Source: Taudactylus pleione
Lineage: Eukaryota > Chordata > Amphibia > Anura > Myobatrachidae
Assembly (NCBI GenBank): GCA_031769625.1
Contig: JAUIMM010000689.1
Coordinates: 503,501 to 567,500 of the forward strand
Direction: 5' to 3'
Length of the DNA stretch: 64,000 bases
Within the stretch, counting starts at the first letter, position 1. Every line of letters starts with the position of its first letter. The notes beneath the pieces were generated by a model, which was given only the letters and a program-made list of their open reading frames with translations, was not told the origin of the DNA and did not search any database. Both the position numbers and the translations under genes were made by a program. This document shows, piece by piece, positions 41,774 through 53,613 of this stretch.

Positions 41774-42924
41774 CAGAGCCGGATTAAGGGGGGGGCACAG
41801 GGGGCGAGTACCCCCGGGCCCCCCTCTCTCAGGGGGCCCCCCAGCCAGAGCTTCTCTGACCCAGCTCTGGCACTAGAGCGTCCAGACAACATTCTCTGCT
41901 TACTGCCTGGCCGGCTATCGTAGATGCAGAGGGTGTGCAGGCTTTCATAAAGTTCCCCTGCTCCCTGCACACAGCCATTCTGCACAAAGAGTTACACAGT
42001 CACAGCTACAGTAGCAGCTGAAGGGCTTGCAGGGACCACGCCTCCTACAAGCGTCACTGTAGAGAGACGGACCAGGCGGACTGGAGACTGAACATGAACA
42101 GTGAGGGAACACACACATCTGAAAGCAGCTGCACTCTGCTGAAAAGAATGTAAAGCAAACTAGTCTGGAGTCTGGACTATGGAGAGGTGAGCACCCACCC
42201 CACACAGTAGTGAATGTTACAGTCTGCAGCAGCGCAGGCTGATGCAGAGCTCACTGTGGCAGGGGGGCCCATGTCCCTTACACACTGCCATGAAATGTAA
42301 AATCTCATATCCCTGTGTACAAAATGTATTTCTTTTTTTGTACTAATGTTTATGCCCCATAACACTTTAAGGCATCTTGTCACATGGAAGCAGTGATAAT
42401 AAGTGGATGTAGGTACAGGGAATTGCTGCTTCCTTTATTCTATACTGGCTAAAGGGAAAGTGTGTGCACCTTGAAAGGGAACCCCTTGAAAACATAACTA
42501 TGGGCCTTACAAAAGTATTTACACCCATGGGCAGTTTAAGAGAGTAGTGAACAGTGTGCAGCTTCTGTGCGGGCCCCCTCCCCCCCTTCTCCAACAGCAC
42601 AGTAACCCCTGCTATGTGCGAGAGTGTACTGTGCATGCTCAGGTCTCTAGGAACATGGCGTACCCACTATGTTCCTGGAGACTTCTCTATTGCTCATGCG
42701 CAAATCTCCAGGAAAATGGCTGCAGTGCATTTTCCTGGTGATTTCTGTCTTCAGGGCAGGCCGACGCAGGACTCCAGAGAGGTAAGTTTAATATAATATG
42801 GGTGTAGGGTGTGCGGTGTGGACCCACACACACAATGGGCACAGCCAGGGACCGGTGCTGACAAGAGGGGGAGGGCCCCCTGTCTTAAGTGCCCCGGGCC
42901 CCCCAAAGGCTTAATCCGGCCCTG
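41774..42924. mobile_element. hAT-type element, CAGGGCCGGATTAAG ends, 8-bp duplication
   Basis: This 1,151-bp element begins CAGAGCCGGATTAAG and ends CTTAATCCGGCCCTG, with the 8-bp duplication GGTGGACC on both sides (41766-41773 and 42925-42932). The subterminal parts are GC-rich and complementary (GGGGCCCCC-type runs). It has no transposase. The ends are typical of a widespread hAT family in vertebrates. Confidence 0.9.
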
Positions 42925-42932
42925 GGTGGACC

Positions 42933-43569
42933 GTCAGGGTTAAGTTTGACCCTACCATATTTAAAAAGCAGGTACACTGGATGGCTAATCTTCACAATCA
43001 ACAATTTGTCCAAACATACTTAACTTGTGTTAAATGCAATGTAGAGGTATCATTGGAAAAGTGTGGAATAATGGGGGAATGTAAGAAGATACGCGGTATC
43101 AGTGCACATTATGTGTGGTGAAACCACTTCTACATGATGTCTGATCGCGGGTTTGCCAATAAATGACAGGGGCCCTATGCGGTGCCGATAGCCAGGCCCA
43201 TATATGAACGGTCTGCTCGTTGTTAGGCCCACTGTAGCTGGTGCTATCGACAGCTACAGGCTGGTGCTGCCCTATCCCCACAGCAGGGACAGCGCTGTCC
43301 GTACTGCGGCGGCTGCTGGCTCCAGGGCTGCACACAGGGATCTCATTATACTTGCAAGATGCCGCGCATGCTCAGTGGATCCAGCCAGGACTGAGACATA
43401 GCGCATCAGCACTAGGCTGATGCGCTGCGGTATTTAGTGGTGAGTAACGGAGGGGGGAGTAATTGCTACCCCGCTCCGGCCGATGAGATGTTTAGACATC
43501 TCATTGGTACAGCTTCCTGCTTTGCCTCGGTAAAGAGGCAAAGCACGAAGCAATATAGCAGCATGTTAA
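42933..43569. other. No gene recognised
   Basis: Moderately GC-rich, with a short hairpin ATGAGATGTTTAGACATCTCAT near 43484-43506 and CTTTGCCTCGGTAAAGAGGCAAAG near 43522-43546. No coding domain. Confidence 0.4.
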
Positions 43570-43760
43570 GGGGTAGATTAAAGTTTGGAGATCAATAAAA
43601 TTGGAGATAAATAGCACCAACCAATCAGCTAACTGTAATTTTTCAATCACAGCCTGTAAAGTGACATTTATGATTGATGGGTTGGTGCTATTTATCACCA
43701 ATTTTATCTCTCTCCAAACTTTCGTAAATCTCCTAAGTGCCACTATAATACATCTACCCC
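43570..43760. mobile_element. Foldback MITE, GGGGTAGAT ends next to TTAA
   Basis: The ends GGGGTAGATTAAAG and ATACATCTACCCC are inverted. Inner arms of about 50 bp pair almost completely (AAAATTGGAGATAAATAGCA with TGCTATTTATCACCAATTTT). TTAA precedes the left end (43566-43569), suggesting a piggyBac- or Kolobok-type target, but the right side does not show TTAA. Confidence 0.65.
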
Positions 43761-43977
43761 AATGGCTGCAAAGACTTTGATGGAGGGTATATAAGTAGGC
43801 CCCATAAATAATGGGAGCATGAAAATGGATGTTACCATAATTTAATTTGTGTAAAGGGAAATTTAAATTAAAACAATTCAAAAAAGGATACATGTACGTG
43901 CAAGTGAAAAAACACATTCCCCACCATTAGACCCACAACATAATGTGATTTTTGGAATTTAAAACTTTTAGCACCAA

Positions 43978-44640
43978 GGGGGGTATTCAATTTTGTGTGA
44001 AAAGTCCTGGCTTTTTGCATGCCTGGACTTTTCCCACAATATCGGAGCTTTTGACGGGGATAAAGTATCGGGCACGTGCCCGCTTATCCCCCTATTCAGT
44101 TCCAGAAGCAGCGGAATCGGGGTCCGGCGGAAAGGTAACTATGTTAAGTATTGGGGATTTTTCAGAAATTAATCCAGGAATCCCCATAATGATGTCCTGA
44201 CATGGGGGATCACTATGGGTACCCCCATTTTGTCTGCAGAAGGTAACTTTAAATAGCCGCGGCAGGTGCATAAATGCGCCTGTGAAGAAGGGGTGCAGAA
44301 TAGCACTTTGTTTTTTTGGGGCTAAAAAAAATTAGTTACATCAAATTTGTAGACATGAAAATGTGTCCAAGCATATTTTTAATTTCCTAAAGTGCATTTG
44401 TAAAAATAGACAAAAATGCACCTGCTGCTAATACCTGCAATGAAGAAAACACCTGCCGCATACTTCGGAACCCCTCTGGAATGTATTTTGCTACTTTAGG
44501 ATTGTGTGCCCCATATTTTTTATTTTAGTCAACAAAATTAAAGGTTTTTATTGTGGTGTCCCGATTTTATTTTTATTGTTTTTTGGACAAACATTAATTT
44601 TATGGGCCAGTCCCAGGGGTGCAGGCTATTTTTTTTTTTT
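43978..44640. mobile_element. Harbinger-type MITE (GGGG..ATTCAATT family), copy 2, left part
   Basis: The left end GGGGGGTATTCAATT is preceded by CAA (43975-43977). The body matches copies 1 and 3 (for example AGTATCGGGCACGTGCCCGC). It breaks off at a T-rich run near 44630-44640, where a minus-strand L1 begins. The missing right end is found at 49550-49593. Confidence 0.82.
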
Positions 44641-45207
44641 AAACAATCATTGTTATTGCATTTTTTTTTTCATTTTTGTAAACAAAAAGAGGGGGGGGTA
44701 CAGAAATAAAAAAAAGGGAAAAAAGTATAGGGGGGTGCATGGCAAATAATACAGGCAAATAGCATACAAAAAGATCAAGACAACATATTAAATACAAAAC
44801 ATTATCAGAATCAGTGAATGACAGACACAGGCAGTAGGGAACAGTCTACATATTTAACTCTTTAATGGCCAAAACCAGACACAAACCATAAAAGGATCCC
44901 CAGAGATTCAATGTGCATTAGCAGAAAGGGCTGGGCCCACCGAGGTGTACTCATGCCAGCTGAACCACTTTATCATCGGCGAGTTAGCAGAAGGAGAGAA
45001 GGGGCAATTTAGAGTTTCCATCAGAGAACTATCATTTATTTTGGACTTAACTTAAGAAAGGGGAGGAGGTTTATACTGCTTCCAGAACTGAGAAATGGCT
45101 GCTCTTGTGGCAATAAGAACATGACTGATAAAATATCTATGATATACTGGGACTTCATCCTGAAATATATGTAAGAGGGCAGTGGAAGGTGACAAAGACA
45201 GTCGCAA

Positions 45208-47973
45208 CTAAGTAACCCCCAAAATCAGATCTTCTACCTCCAACCAGAGAGGCCGTATAGCTGGGCAATTCCCAAAAATATGGAAAATCTCGCCAACTTG
45301 TCCACATGCTCGCCAACATAGATTAGATTGGGAAAACCATATTTTGTGCAGTCTATCCGGGGTCAAGTAAATACGATAAAACAGTTTCATAAACATTTCA
45401 ATATGTGAAATACATCTAGACATTTTATGAATAGAAAAAAAAGTTGAGACCAAACATGTGAGTCTAGACTTATAGTTAGGTGATGTTCCCATTTCAAAAT
45501 GGCTAGTGACTTGTCTGGTTCTCCTACTGTAAGTATTAGAGAATACCAAAAAGATATACCCCCTTTGCGAGCCATTGAAGACACACAAGAAAAAACATGG
45601 GAAGGGACTATACCACTCTACCCTACCAAGGACGGAAAAGATTGAATCCAGCGTCTAACTTGGAGAAATTTATAAAAATCTCTAGAAGGGATAGAGAAAC
45701 TAGCTTGAATTTGAACAAATGAAAGGAGAGTGTTATTCATAAAAAGGTCACGGAGGGTGCGAATACCATTAACATGCCAGGAAAATAAGTTTACATTCAG
45801 GATTAAATACGATAAACCTGGAATAGAAAGGTTGACAGATGGCAGATTAAACTGTAGGATGACAGATACGCTGTCCCACGCTTTAAGAGAAGCTAGTGTA
45901 GCCTTGGACATGTATTTTAAAGAGATTCTAGACCTGGGTGGAATCCAGAGTAGGTCATAATAGAGGGGAAATTTACCCAGTATATCACTTTCCAATTTTA
46001 CCCAAGGTTTAGGGTTAGGGACCGTCGACCAATCACTGATCTGATCTACCAAGCACACAGTTTGATATAGTGCTAGATTAGGATAAACCAAGCCCCCAGA
46101 CGTTCTGAACATCATAAGGTATTTCCTAGCTAGTCTAGCTCTTTTATTATTACAAATATATTTATTCAGCACTGCATAAAATCTGTTCAACCATGAGGAA
46201 GGAAGGATGCTAGGGATTGATCTAAATAAATATAGGAGTTTAGGAAGGAGAGTTATCTTGACGGCTGCCATTCTTCCCATCCAGGAAACCTCATAGTACC
46301 CATCCAGGAAACCTCATAGTTCGTCCAATCTTTTGTGAAAGCATAAAAGTGATTTAACAGTGGGCCATAGTTATATTCAAGAAGAGTTTCTTCTTTGGCT
46401 GACAATGAAATACCTAAATAACGAAGAGAGAGGGATTGCCAATTATAATTATACTGTAATTTAAGGGAAAATAGGAGCTGGGGTGGGACATTGAATGCTA
46501 AAACCCTCTGTTTTAGAAACATTTAATTTATAATAGGAGGCCGCAGAATAATCATAAAGCAGCTGTTGTATGATTGGAAGAGAGGTCTCTGGATGCGTAA
46601 CAAACAGAAGGACGTTGTCCGCAAAAATACAAATTCTATGATGAGACCCATTTATGAGGGGACCATGAAGAAGAGAGGAAGTACGAATATGTTCTGCTAA
46701 AGGTTCTATTGCTAGCACAAAAATTAAGGGAGATAGGGGGCAACCCTGTCTGGTACCATTAGTTATAGGTAACAAAGAAGACAGGAAACCATTGCTAAAT
46801 ACACGTGCTCCAGGGGAACAATAGAGAGCAAGAATGGCATCTAGGAACCGACCTCTAAAACCAAATTTGAGAAGTACGGCTCTCACATAACCCCAGTGTA
46901 GCCTCTTGAAGGCCTTTTCAGCATCTAATGAAAGTGCCAGAAGCAGGTCTCCTATCTGTGTGAAATGCTCAATAATGTTAAGGGCTCTTCGTGTGTTGTC
47001 TGGAGCTTGTCAACCCATTACAAAGCCTACCTAATCTGGATTGATTAGACTAGGGAGCAGCAGATTAAATCTATTAGCTACCAATTTTGCATATAATTTG
47101 ATATCCGTATTCAGTAGGGCTATGGGTCTATAATTCTGGGCATGTGAAGAGTCCTTGCCTGGTTTGAGGATGGTAATAATTCGAGCTTCAGAACCCGAAG
47201 TTGTCCCCACCTCAAATGCCTGTACCAGTGCCGAAATAAGGTCTGTCTGGTATGCTGCATAAAAGTTATTAGAGAAGCCATCAGGTCCAGGCACTTTATC
47301 ACGTTTCAAGGACTTGATGGCATTCCCCACCTCTCTCTCTGTCCATGGGGAGTCTAAATGGTCTAAAGACTGTTCGGTAAGGGAGGGCAAGGAAAGATCT
47401 GAAAGAAAAGCGGAAATAGTCTCTGATGTGGGTTGAACTGTGTTTACATCATCTTTCATATTGTAAAGGCGAGAATTATATTCTGCAAAAGCATTGGAAA
47501 TGTACAGAGCGTTAGTCAAATTAGCTCCAGAACTATTATATAGGGCCTGAAATGAAGCACGAGCCAGCTTCCTTCTCAACTTCCGCGCCAGTAGGCGGGA
47601 TGCCCTATTGCCATCCATATAAAATGTTTGATTCATCCGATCGATATTGGATCTAATTTTTTTCAGAGTATAAACCTCAAGCTCTTCCCTAACTTTCAAA
47701 ATATCTTGGAAGAGTATGGAGTTGGAGGGGTCAGATTTATGCAGGTCTTCTAGGGCTTTGAGTATAACTTACACTTCCTTTTGTGCTTGAGCTTCTTGGT
47801 GTTTAATTCTGGAGGATATCTGGATCACTGATCCTCTAAGAACCGCCTTAAGGGCACACCAGAAATTAAAAGGAGTGGTATCCATGGGCTTATCATGTTG
47901 AAGATACTCTGAAAGAGAAGACTGGATGGCCTGCTTCGCCTCCACTGAGGATAAAAGAAAATTATTAAATCTC
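45208..47973 (-). pseudogene. L1 ORF2: linker, RT and C-terminal part, several frame breaks
   Basis: Read from 47973 downward, this gives the endonuclease-RT linker (LRQRFNNFLLSSVEAKQA), then VGNAIKSLKRDKVPGPDGFS, IITILKPGKDSSHAQNYRPI, ALLNTDIKLYAKLVANRFN, a stop near 47030, and then the RT core TRQGCPLSPLIFVLAIEPL. The catalytic box reads FADN (46614-46625) instead of FADD. The thumb and C-terminal parts follow (KITLLPKLLYLFRSIP, LNKYICNNKRARLARK), ending with a cysteine-histidine motif (CWRACGQVGEIFHIFGNCP) as in L1 proteins. Frame changes occur near 47030, 46880, 46260 and 45600. Confidence 0.88.
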
Positions 47974-49024
47974 TGTCGAAGCCGGATGATTGGCTGAGAC
48001 CTAAATTGTAACAATAATATTTGCACGACGCCATTTTGCGTCATCCGCACGACACCAATTTGTGTTGTCTATACGATACCCCATGTACAACGCTGTTATT
48101 ATTATTACCATTGTGCATCTGCCACTGCTCCAGGTTAAAAGTCCTCATTATACAAATACGTACATTTATTACTACATATAATATGAACAACCTTGCAAAG
48201 CACGTACCATGGTGTGCTCCACAAACACGTAGACGCACAACGCATACTAGCGTCTTTTCTTAATATCCCCACACCGACACACTGCATACTTACACATAAA
48301 GGTTCCCTAGCATTAAGGTTCATATTAGAGGTTTTACTTATTATCAATTATGTTGTGAAATGCAGGTATTTGATATCTATGGTTTAGTACATGATAAGCA
48401 GACCGTGTTTGGTGCTATTCTAAACCACTGTTTATTTACAGATCTCCAGTTCCATCGGCAAGGAGATCGCAACATGCGTCTGCGAATTATGGATCATACA
48501 GAGATAGGCATTGAAATGTGCTCTGTAATGTAATGTTTATTAGCCAGTTTAGACTTGTTCTTCAGTGGGAAAATGCACACAAAGAGCTGTTGGAGGGCTG
48601 AACTATTACAATACAAACTGACCTATGAACTGTATCGTAACAGAAGAACCAGAAGGAAGAACCAATGAATACAATGAATGCCAACGTGTACTATTGTATT
48701 GCCTATCTCTGCAAGGGTACATATGCAAGCATTCTAGATCTGGTAGTTAGTCATCTCTCTTTTTCTGTGGGCGGAGGCTTCATAGTTGATGCCGGGAAAT
48801 CTGGATCCAGAGCGCATGCGTATGTATCGACTGTACCTTGTATTTTGGATAACCTTTGCGCTAATTGTGTTATAGAACAAGGCATGTAACTATATGCTTT
48901 TATGTGAATAATATCTTTTTTTGTGCTTTGGAACCACAATCAAAGTCTGGAAAGCAATTATTTCTTGTGCGACTTACAATGCTAAATAGCGACTTAAGGG
49001 TATAGAGGTTAATAGGAATTCATA
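47974..49024 (+). repeat. Solo LTR of the 17.8-kb ERV family, plus strand
   Basis: This runs from TGTCGAAGCCGGATGATTGG to GGAATTCATA and follows the ERV LTR (17843-18896, reverse) over its whole length with clear divergence. TCTC flanks both sides (47970-47973 and 49025-49028; ATCTC if one LTR base is shared). The L1 reading resumes on the other side, so it is a solo LTR left by LTR-LTR recombination. Confidence 0.88.
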
Positions 49025-49056
49025 TCTCCATGGTCTGGCAGAGGGGAGAGACCTAC

Positions 49057-49549
49057 CTAAATCCCAAGTGTCAATGGGGCATAGTCAGACCAGGTTATAG
49101 GGAGGATATTGGAACTTCGAACTTGTTGTAGTGACCACTTATCTATAAAGGCAAGGTCAATCCTGCACTCGAGAGAGAAAAGTGTAATCACGGATTGTTT
49201 GGTGTTTGCCCGCCATATATCATACAGACCATACTCCAGGACCAGCTGACCAAAGGCTTCCGAAGCGCCGGCAGGATCAGCAGATGCTCCACCACCAGCA
49301 TTGTCAGATTTATCTAATCGAGAGTCTAGGACCAAGTTAAAGTCCCCGAGAAGAATAACCTGACCAGAACACACTTTCTGAGTAATTCTAAACATTTTCT
49401 AATGAAAGACAATTGACCAGTATTTGGGGCATATACCCATGCTATAGTAACAACTTTACCCTCCAACTCCCCTATCAAAAAAAGATATCTACCCAGAGCG
49501 TCGACTACCTGGGATTTTAAAATAAAATTACAATGATAATGAAAAAGGA
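49057..49549 (-). pseudogene. L1 ORF2 endonuclease remnant
   Basis: Minus-strand frames give ALGRYLFLIGELEGKVVTIA and WVYAPNTGQ, then, after a frame change near 49390, ILLGDFNLVLDSRLDK and later FSLECRIDLAFIDKWSLQ. This is the apurinic-type endonuclease of L1, which nicks the target. It is the 5' part of the L1 at 44641-49549. Confidence 0.85.
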
Positions 49550-49593
49550 TTGTTTTTGAAAAAGGGGTTTTTGGGGCAAATTGAATACGGCCC
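49550..49593. mobile_element. Harbinger-type MITE copy 2, right end
   Basis: It ends AATTGAATACGGCCC followed by CAA (49594-49596), matching the CAA before the left end at 43978. It is therefore the other half of the MITE that begins at 43978. Confidence 0.8.
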
Positions 49594-49662
49594 CAAATGG
49601 GAAATTTTTTCACCGTAATTAACATGTGTTTTTGAGGGAATACACTGTTTTTAACATACTGA

Positions 49663-50449
49663 GGGGTATTAAATTTTGAGCAAAAAGTCCCTGCTGGACT
49701 TTTTGCTCCACATCGGAGGTTTGGACAGGGATAAAGTATCGGGCGCGTGCCCGCTTAATCCCGTATTCAATTAGGAATCATTGAAAACGGGCCCCCACGG
49801 AAAGGTAAGTTTGGAATAATTTAGTGAATTTACTGGAAATGTTCCTAAAGATGTCCTGACATGGGGGCTCACTATATGTACCCCCGTTTTTGCCTGGTGA
49901 AGGGAAGTTGGGTTTTTTAAATAGCCGCGGCAGGTGCATCAATGAGCCTGGAAGAAGGTGGTGAAAAATAACTATGGCCATCAAATTTTGGGGACATGAA
50001 AATGGGTGCAAGCATATTTTTAAGTCCCTAAAATGATTCTTTCAAAATCTTCTAAAATGCACCTGCCGCTACTATCCACATTCGAGAAAACACCTGCCGC
50101 ATACTTGGGAGCCCCCCAGGAATCAATTCTGTTAGTTTTGAATTTTGTGCCCAAAAATTTATTACAAAAAAAAAAAACTGAAACAACTTATTTGGGGTGT
50201 CCTAAGAATTTTTTTTTATTTTAAAACACAGAATACTTTTAGGCGACTCTCACAGGGTTGGAGGCTATTTTGTTTAAGCCTGCACCCCTAAACCCCAATT
50301 CTGCACTTTTTTCAACATGTAAAACATGGTGAAAAATTAACCCCGTTTTTTTTAAATTGAATACGGGAATAATTGAGGCATGCCAAAATGACGAAATATG
50401 CAATAAAATATCACCAAAAATAACTTTGCGCAGCCAAAAGGAATACCCC
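49663..50449. mobile_element. Harbinger-type MITE (GGGG..ATTCAATT family), copy 3
   Basis: This 787-bp copy begins GGGGTATTAAATTTTGAGC and ends CAAAAGGAATACCCC. The flanks are TGA and TAA, compatible with a mutated 3-bp duplication. It contains the same internal landmarks as copy 2 (GGATAAAGTATCGGGCGCGT, TAGCCGCGGCAGGTGCAT). There is no coding capacity. Confidence 0.82.
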
Positions 50450-50579
50450 TAATATGTTTTTGCTGCATTAACCCTTTATGAAGGTATACCAAGGGTTGTA
50501 GGTGGTTGTCCAACATGTGCACAACCAAATTTCCATTTATCCTTTTCTGATACATGCCATAGAGTGAAATTTTTTGCAC

Positions 50580-51600
50580 GAGGCTGAAGTTCGCTTCATA
50601 TTCGACCATCTTCTTATTCACTTCTTATTCCGGCTACAGCTTCTTATTTATTTTCCAGCTTTTTATTCAGAACATGTTATAGCAAAACATTTATAGCAAA
50701 TAGAATCACTAAGCTTACATTGAATAACCAAAATATGGTATTCCAGAAAATTCAATTGTTTTTGCTTGGACCACAATGCTTTTGGGCATGAAATAGGGTG
50801 GGAAAATGGCCACAGGGACACGATTTGCTTTGTTTTAATAAGTAGCTGTAGTTGTCCAAGGGTTAAATATTATTGTGCAACAACTTTGACACCTGACATC
50901 CACAAAGGGTGGTCATTTACATATAACCCACATGCAATTGGCCTTGCCCAACCAGGTTTTATGCATTAAATTAAATACGATGGTAAAGTAGGCACAAACA
51001 ATTATTTATATACTGTATATGAATAAGTAGCTGTAGCTACTTATTCAAATATATAAAATTTGGAGTCTGTGCCCACTTTACCACCCTACAGTATTTCATG
51101 ACTAAAACCTGATTGGGCAAGGCCAATTGCATGTGGGTTATATGTAAGTGACCACCCTTTGTGGATGCCCTTGGACAACTACAGCTACTAATTCAAATAT
51201 ATAAATTGCTGATTGTGGCCACTTTAATGTCCTACTGTATTTCATGTCCAAAACTTTGGAGGGCAAGGCCAATTGCACATGGGTCATACGTAAATGACCC
51301 CATTGTGTGAGTTCCAAGTGTCACATTTGTTGACCAAGGTTAGTTAACCCTTGCACAACTAGAGCTACTTATTCAAACCTAGAAAAACTGGTCCCTGTGC
51401 CCACTTTCCCACCCTGTTTCACGGCCAAAAGCTTTGTTGGCCAAGCAAAATACAATTGAATTTTCTGTAATAGATACCATATTTTCTTTAATCAATGTAA
51501 GCTTATTGATTCTATTTGCAAAAAAAATATTAATATAAAATGTTCTGCATAAGAAGCAGGAAAATGAATAAGAAGCTAACTTATTATTTTTGAACTTTTA
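50580..51600. repeat. About 1-kb inverted repeat with tandem duplication in one arm
   Basis: The centre is the perfect palindrome GAATAAGTAGCT/AGCTACTTATTC (about 51020-51046). The left arm (50610-51020) pairs with the right arm (about 51040-51590), for example CATGCAATTGGCCTTGCCCA with its inverse TGGGCAAGGCCAATTGCATG. The right arm contains two direct copies of about 180-200 bp (GGGCAAGGCCAATTGCATGT and GGGCAAGGCCAATTGCACAT). It may be part of the adjacent Harbinger element. Confidence 0.75.
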
Positions 51601-51709
51601 CATTGCATTCACTTTCCACTTAGGCGTATTGCTCCTGCAATGTAATAAGTCAAAAAGACACACATAGATGAAAAAGTACATAAGGCAATAATTTTTGACC
51701 TAATTGGCG

Positions 51710-52264
51710 TTAATGCAAATATATTACACTTCTTAGACATAATATCTCAATTCTGAAAAGTAAAATTACAGTGCATACCTCCAAAAATAAATTTAATACC
51801 TTGAAATACTCCAATTTCCGGGCCCTGTGTATGGCCCTACAGGTCTCGGGGATAATGATGCCCAAAGCCTGGGGTGAGATTAAGCTACCAAATTTAAGGT
51901 CAGCCATGGATCTACCAGTGGCTAGGAAGCGCAGGGTAGCCAACAGCCTCTCCTCAGCCGATATGGACCTCCGCATGCACGTATTCTGTCGCTGGATGAC
52001 AGGGGTCACAAGCCTTAACAACTCCTGGAACGTCACCTGGTCCATCCGCAAAAAGTCCGGAGTCATCCGGGTTATTCTCACGAATCTCAAGTAGAAGAGG
52101 CATGTGGGACATGGTATCCCTCGGCAGCAACCACTCCTTTGTCCTACAGGAACGAGGCCTTCTCCTCCTCTCAGCCCTCTTCCTTTCAGACAAAAGCAGG
52201 ACTCCTGCATACACAACCATAACCCGATGGCGTATAGGATCCATGGTAATAGCACAATACGCAC
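51710..52264 (-). pseudogene. PIF/Harbinger transposase, N-terminal fragment
   Basis: The minus-strand frame contains the helix-rich N-terminal region typical of Harbinger (HARBI1-like) transposases: FLRMDQVTFQELLRLVTPVI, RRSISAEERLLATLRFLATG, then LKFGSLISPQALGIIIPETC. The following exon or part with the DDE triad is absent; the homology ends near 51790 with a splice-donor-like GTATGCACTG on the minus strand. It is the only transposase fragment here that could be related to the Harbinger-type MITEs, although I see no shared ends. Confidence 0.78.
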
Positions 52265-52319
52265 ACTTTGTTAAAGGCAAGCCAGAAACCAAGTAGAGCA
52301 AATTAGCAATGCGTCCCAC

Positions 52320-53454
52320 TAAATAACAGCCTGGCGCTAATAAACTACAATTAAAGAATAGACAACAGCTGCAAACTCCTATGGGTCTGTGTATCCCAAT
52401 AAAAGATCACCTACTGATGATCCCAAACATAAATATTACACTGGTGGAGTTGCGCTAATTGGACTTGTAATTACAAATAAATACTTACCGTGGCAGAAAT
52501 TAATTCAAGACACCAAATAAATCTAACATATATTTAATAAACACACAATAAGCATGTCAATAGTGGTATACAAATGACATATAACAATCACCTTAATATT
52601 GTAAAAGTCTATACAGACTATCATGCATTACCATGGAACTTCTTAGTTCCTAATAAAAACCTGCATAACTGGCAAGTTTACTAAAGGAAGCAAAAAACAT
52701 AAAAAAAATATATATATAAAAATTGTATATTTCATATATAATGTGACCAATCTTGATCTGACAGTTCTCACCCGATCAAAGTCCACATGTGAGAGTCCTA
52801 ATATCCCCTTGATTCTACATCCGGGTTTTAAACAAGGGGTAACGCTGAAATGATTTCCAAAGATGTAAACAGTATAATGTTATTTAGGAAACATGGACTT
52901 CACGCTAATTTGAAGCGTACGTATAATCCACCTGTATATCCTGAAGAGGTGTAGCGGTTATTGGTATCTCCTACCGCCTGGCCAATGGACAAGGTTATCC
53001 TCTGACGGGGAAATCCTGAGGCTGTAATATGGTCAACATATGACCGCCTGGTTATCTCTCACCATCCTGAATCCAGCCAGCGGGCACCATCACCGCAATA
53101 TATATAGCGCTTATGGCTCTCCGTGGAAATAAGCGGGTGTCCAGGGTCAGCAAAACGACTGTGTCACTTGATGAAAATCCTCTAACTAGTTTCGCTTCCA
53201 CTACATGAAGCTTTATCAAAGAGCATGAAACTAAATGAAATTAGCAATGCAACAGCGTTCAGCAGGTTTAAACCACACCAAACTAGCCACAGAGCAAGAA
53301 ATGCAGAGTTTTAAAATGGCCCCCACCTTTTTCTACCCTCATGGTAGCCCCTCCCACCATATCACACACATCTACACAGTATACACCCCTCAAGAACACT
53401 ACAACCAATCATTGTCATTTTAATTCTTCATCATTTAAATACTGTCAGATACAG
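52320..53454. other. No gene; dispersed-repeat-like sequence
   Basis: Contains TTTCGCTTCCACTACATGAA and AGCTTTATCAAAGAGCATGA near 53190-53225, a variant of the 'cgaaac... gatgaag' motif seen elsewhere in the window. Otherwise no recognisable coding content. Confidence 0.4.
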
Positions 53455-53609
53455 TTGATAGTTGGTTGGTCTTTGGTAAAATCGTTCATAATCATTGTTA
53501 AAATCGCTCAACTCGTTCATAGATATCTTTCACCGGTTTCAAAGGAAATTTCAAGGGAAATTGTTCAGCGATATCGTTGGTGGTCAAAATCGCTACGTGT
53601 GTATGTAGC
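53455..53609. mobile_element. TTAA-type MITE, left neighbour (partial)
   Basis: Its right end CTACGTGTGTATGTAGC abuts TTAA (53610-53613). It shares GATATC, ATCGTT and AACGATAT motifs with the next element but lacks a clear left end. Confidence 0.6.
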
Positions 53610-53613
53610 TTAA

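Larger units (their letters stand above)
44641..49549 (-). mobile_element. L1-clade LINE, minus strand, with solo LTR inside
   Basis: L1 in reverse orientation. The 3' part (44641-45200) is non-coding and begins with T runs (a poly-A tail read backwards). ORF2 runs from 45208 to 47973, then resumes at 49057-49549 after a solo LTR (47974-49024). It carries endonuclease, RT and the C-terminal zinc knuckle. The 5' end (ORF1 and endonuclease start) is missing. The whole L1 lies within a Harbinger-type MITE. Confidence 0.88.

Noticed and set aside
41774..42924. CpG-rich promoter/island near 42 kb
   Set aside because: The GC-rich block is bounded by hAT ends with an 8-bp duplication, so composition is explained by the transposon.
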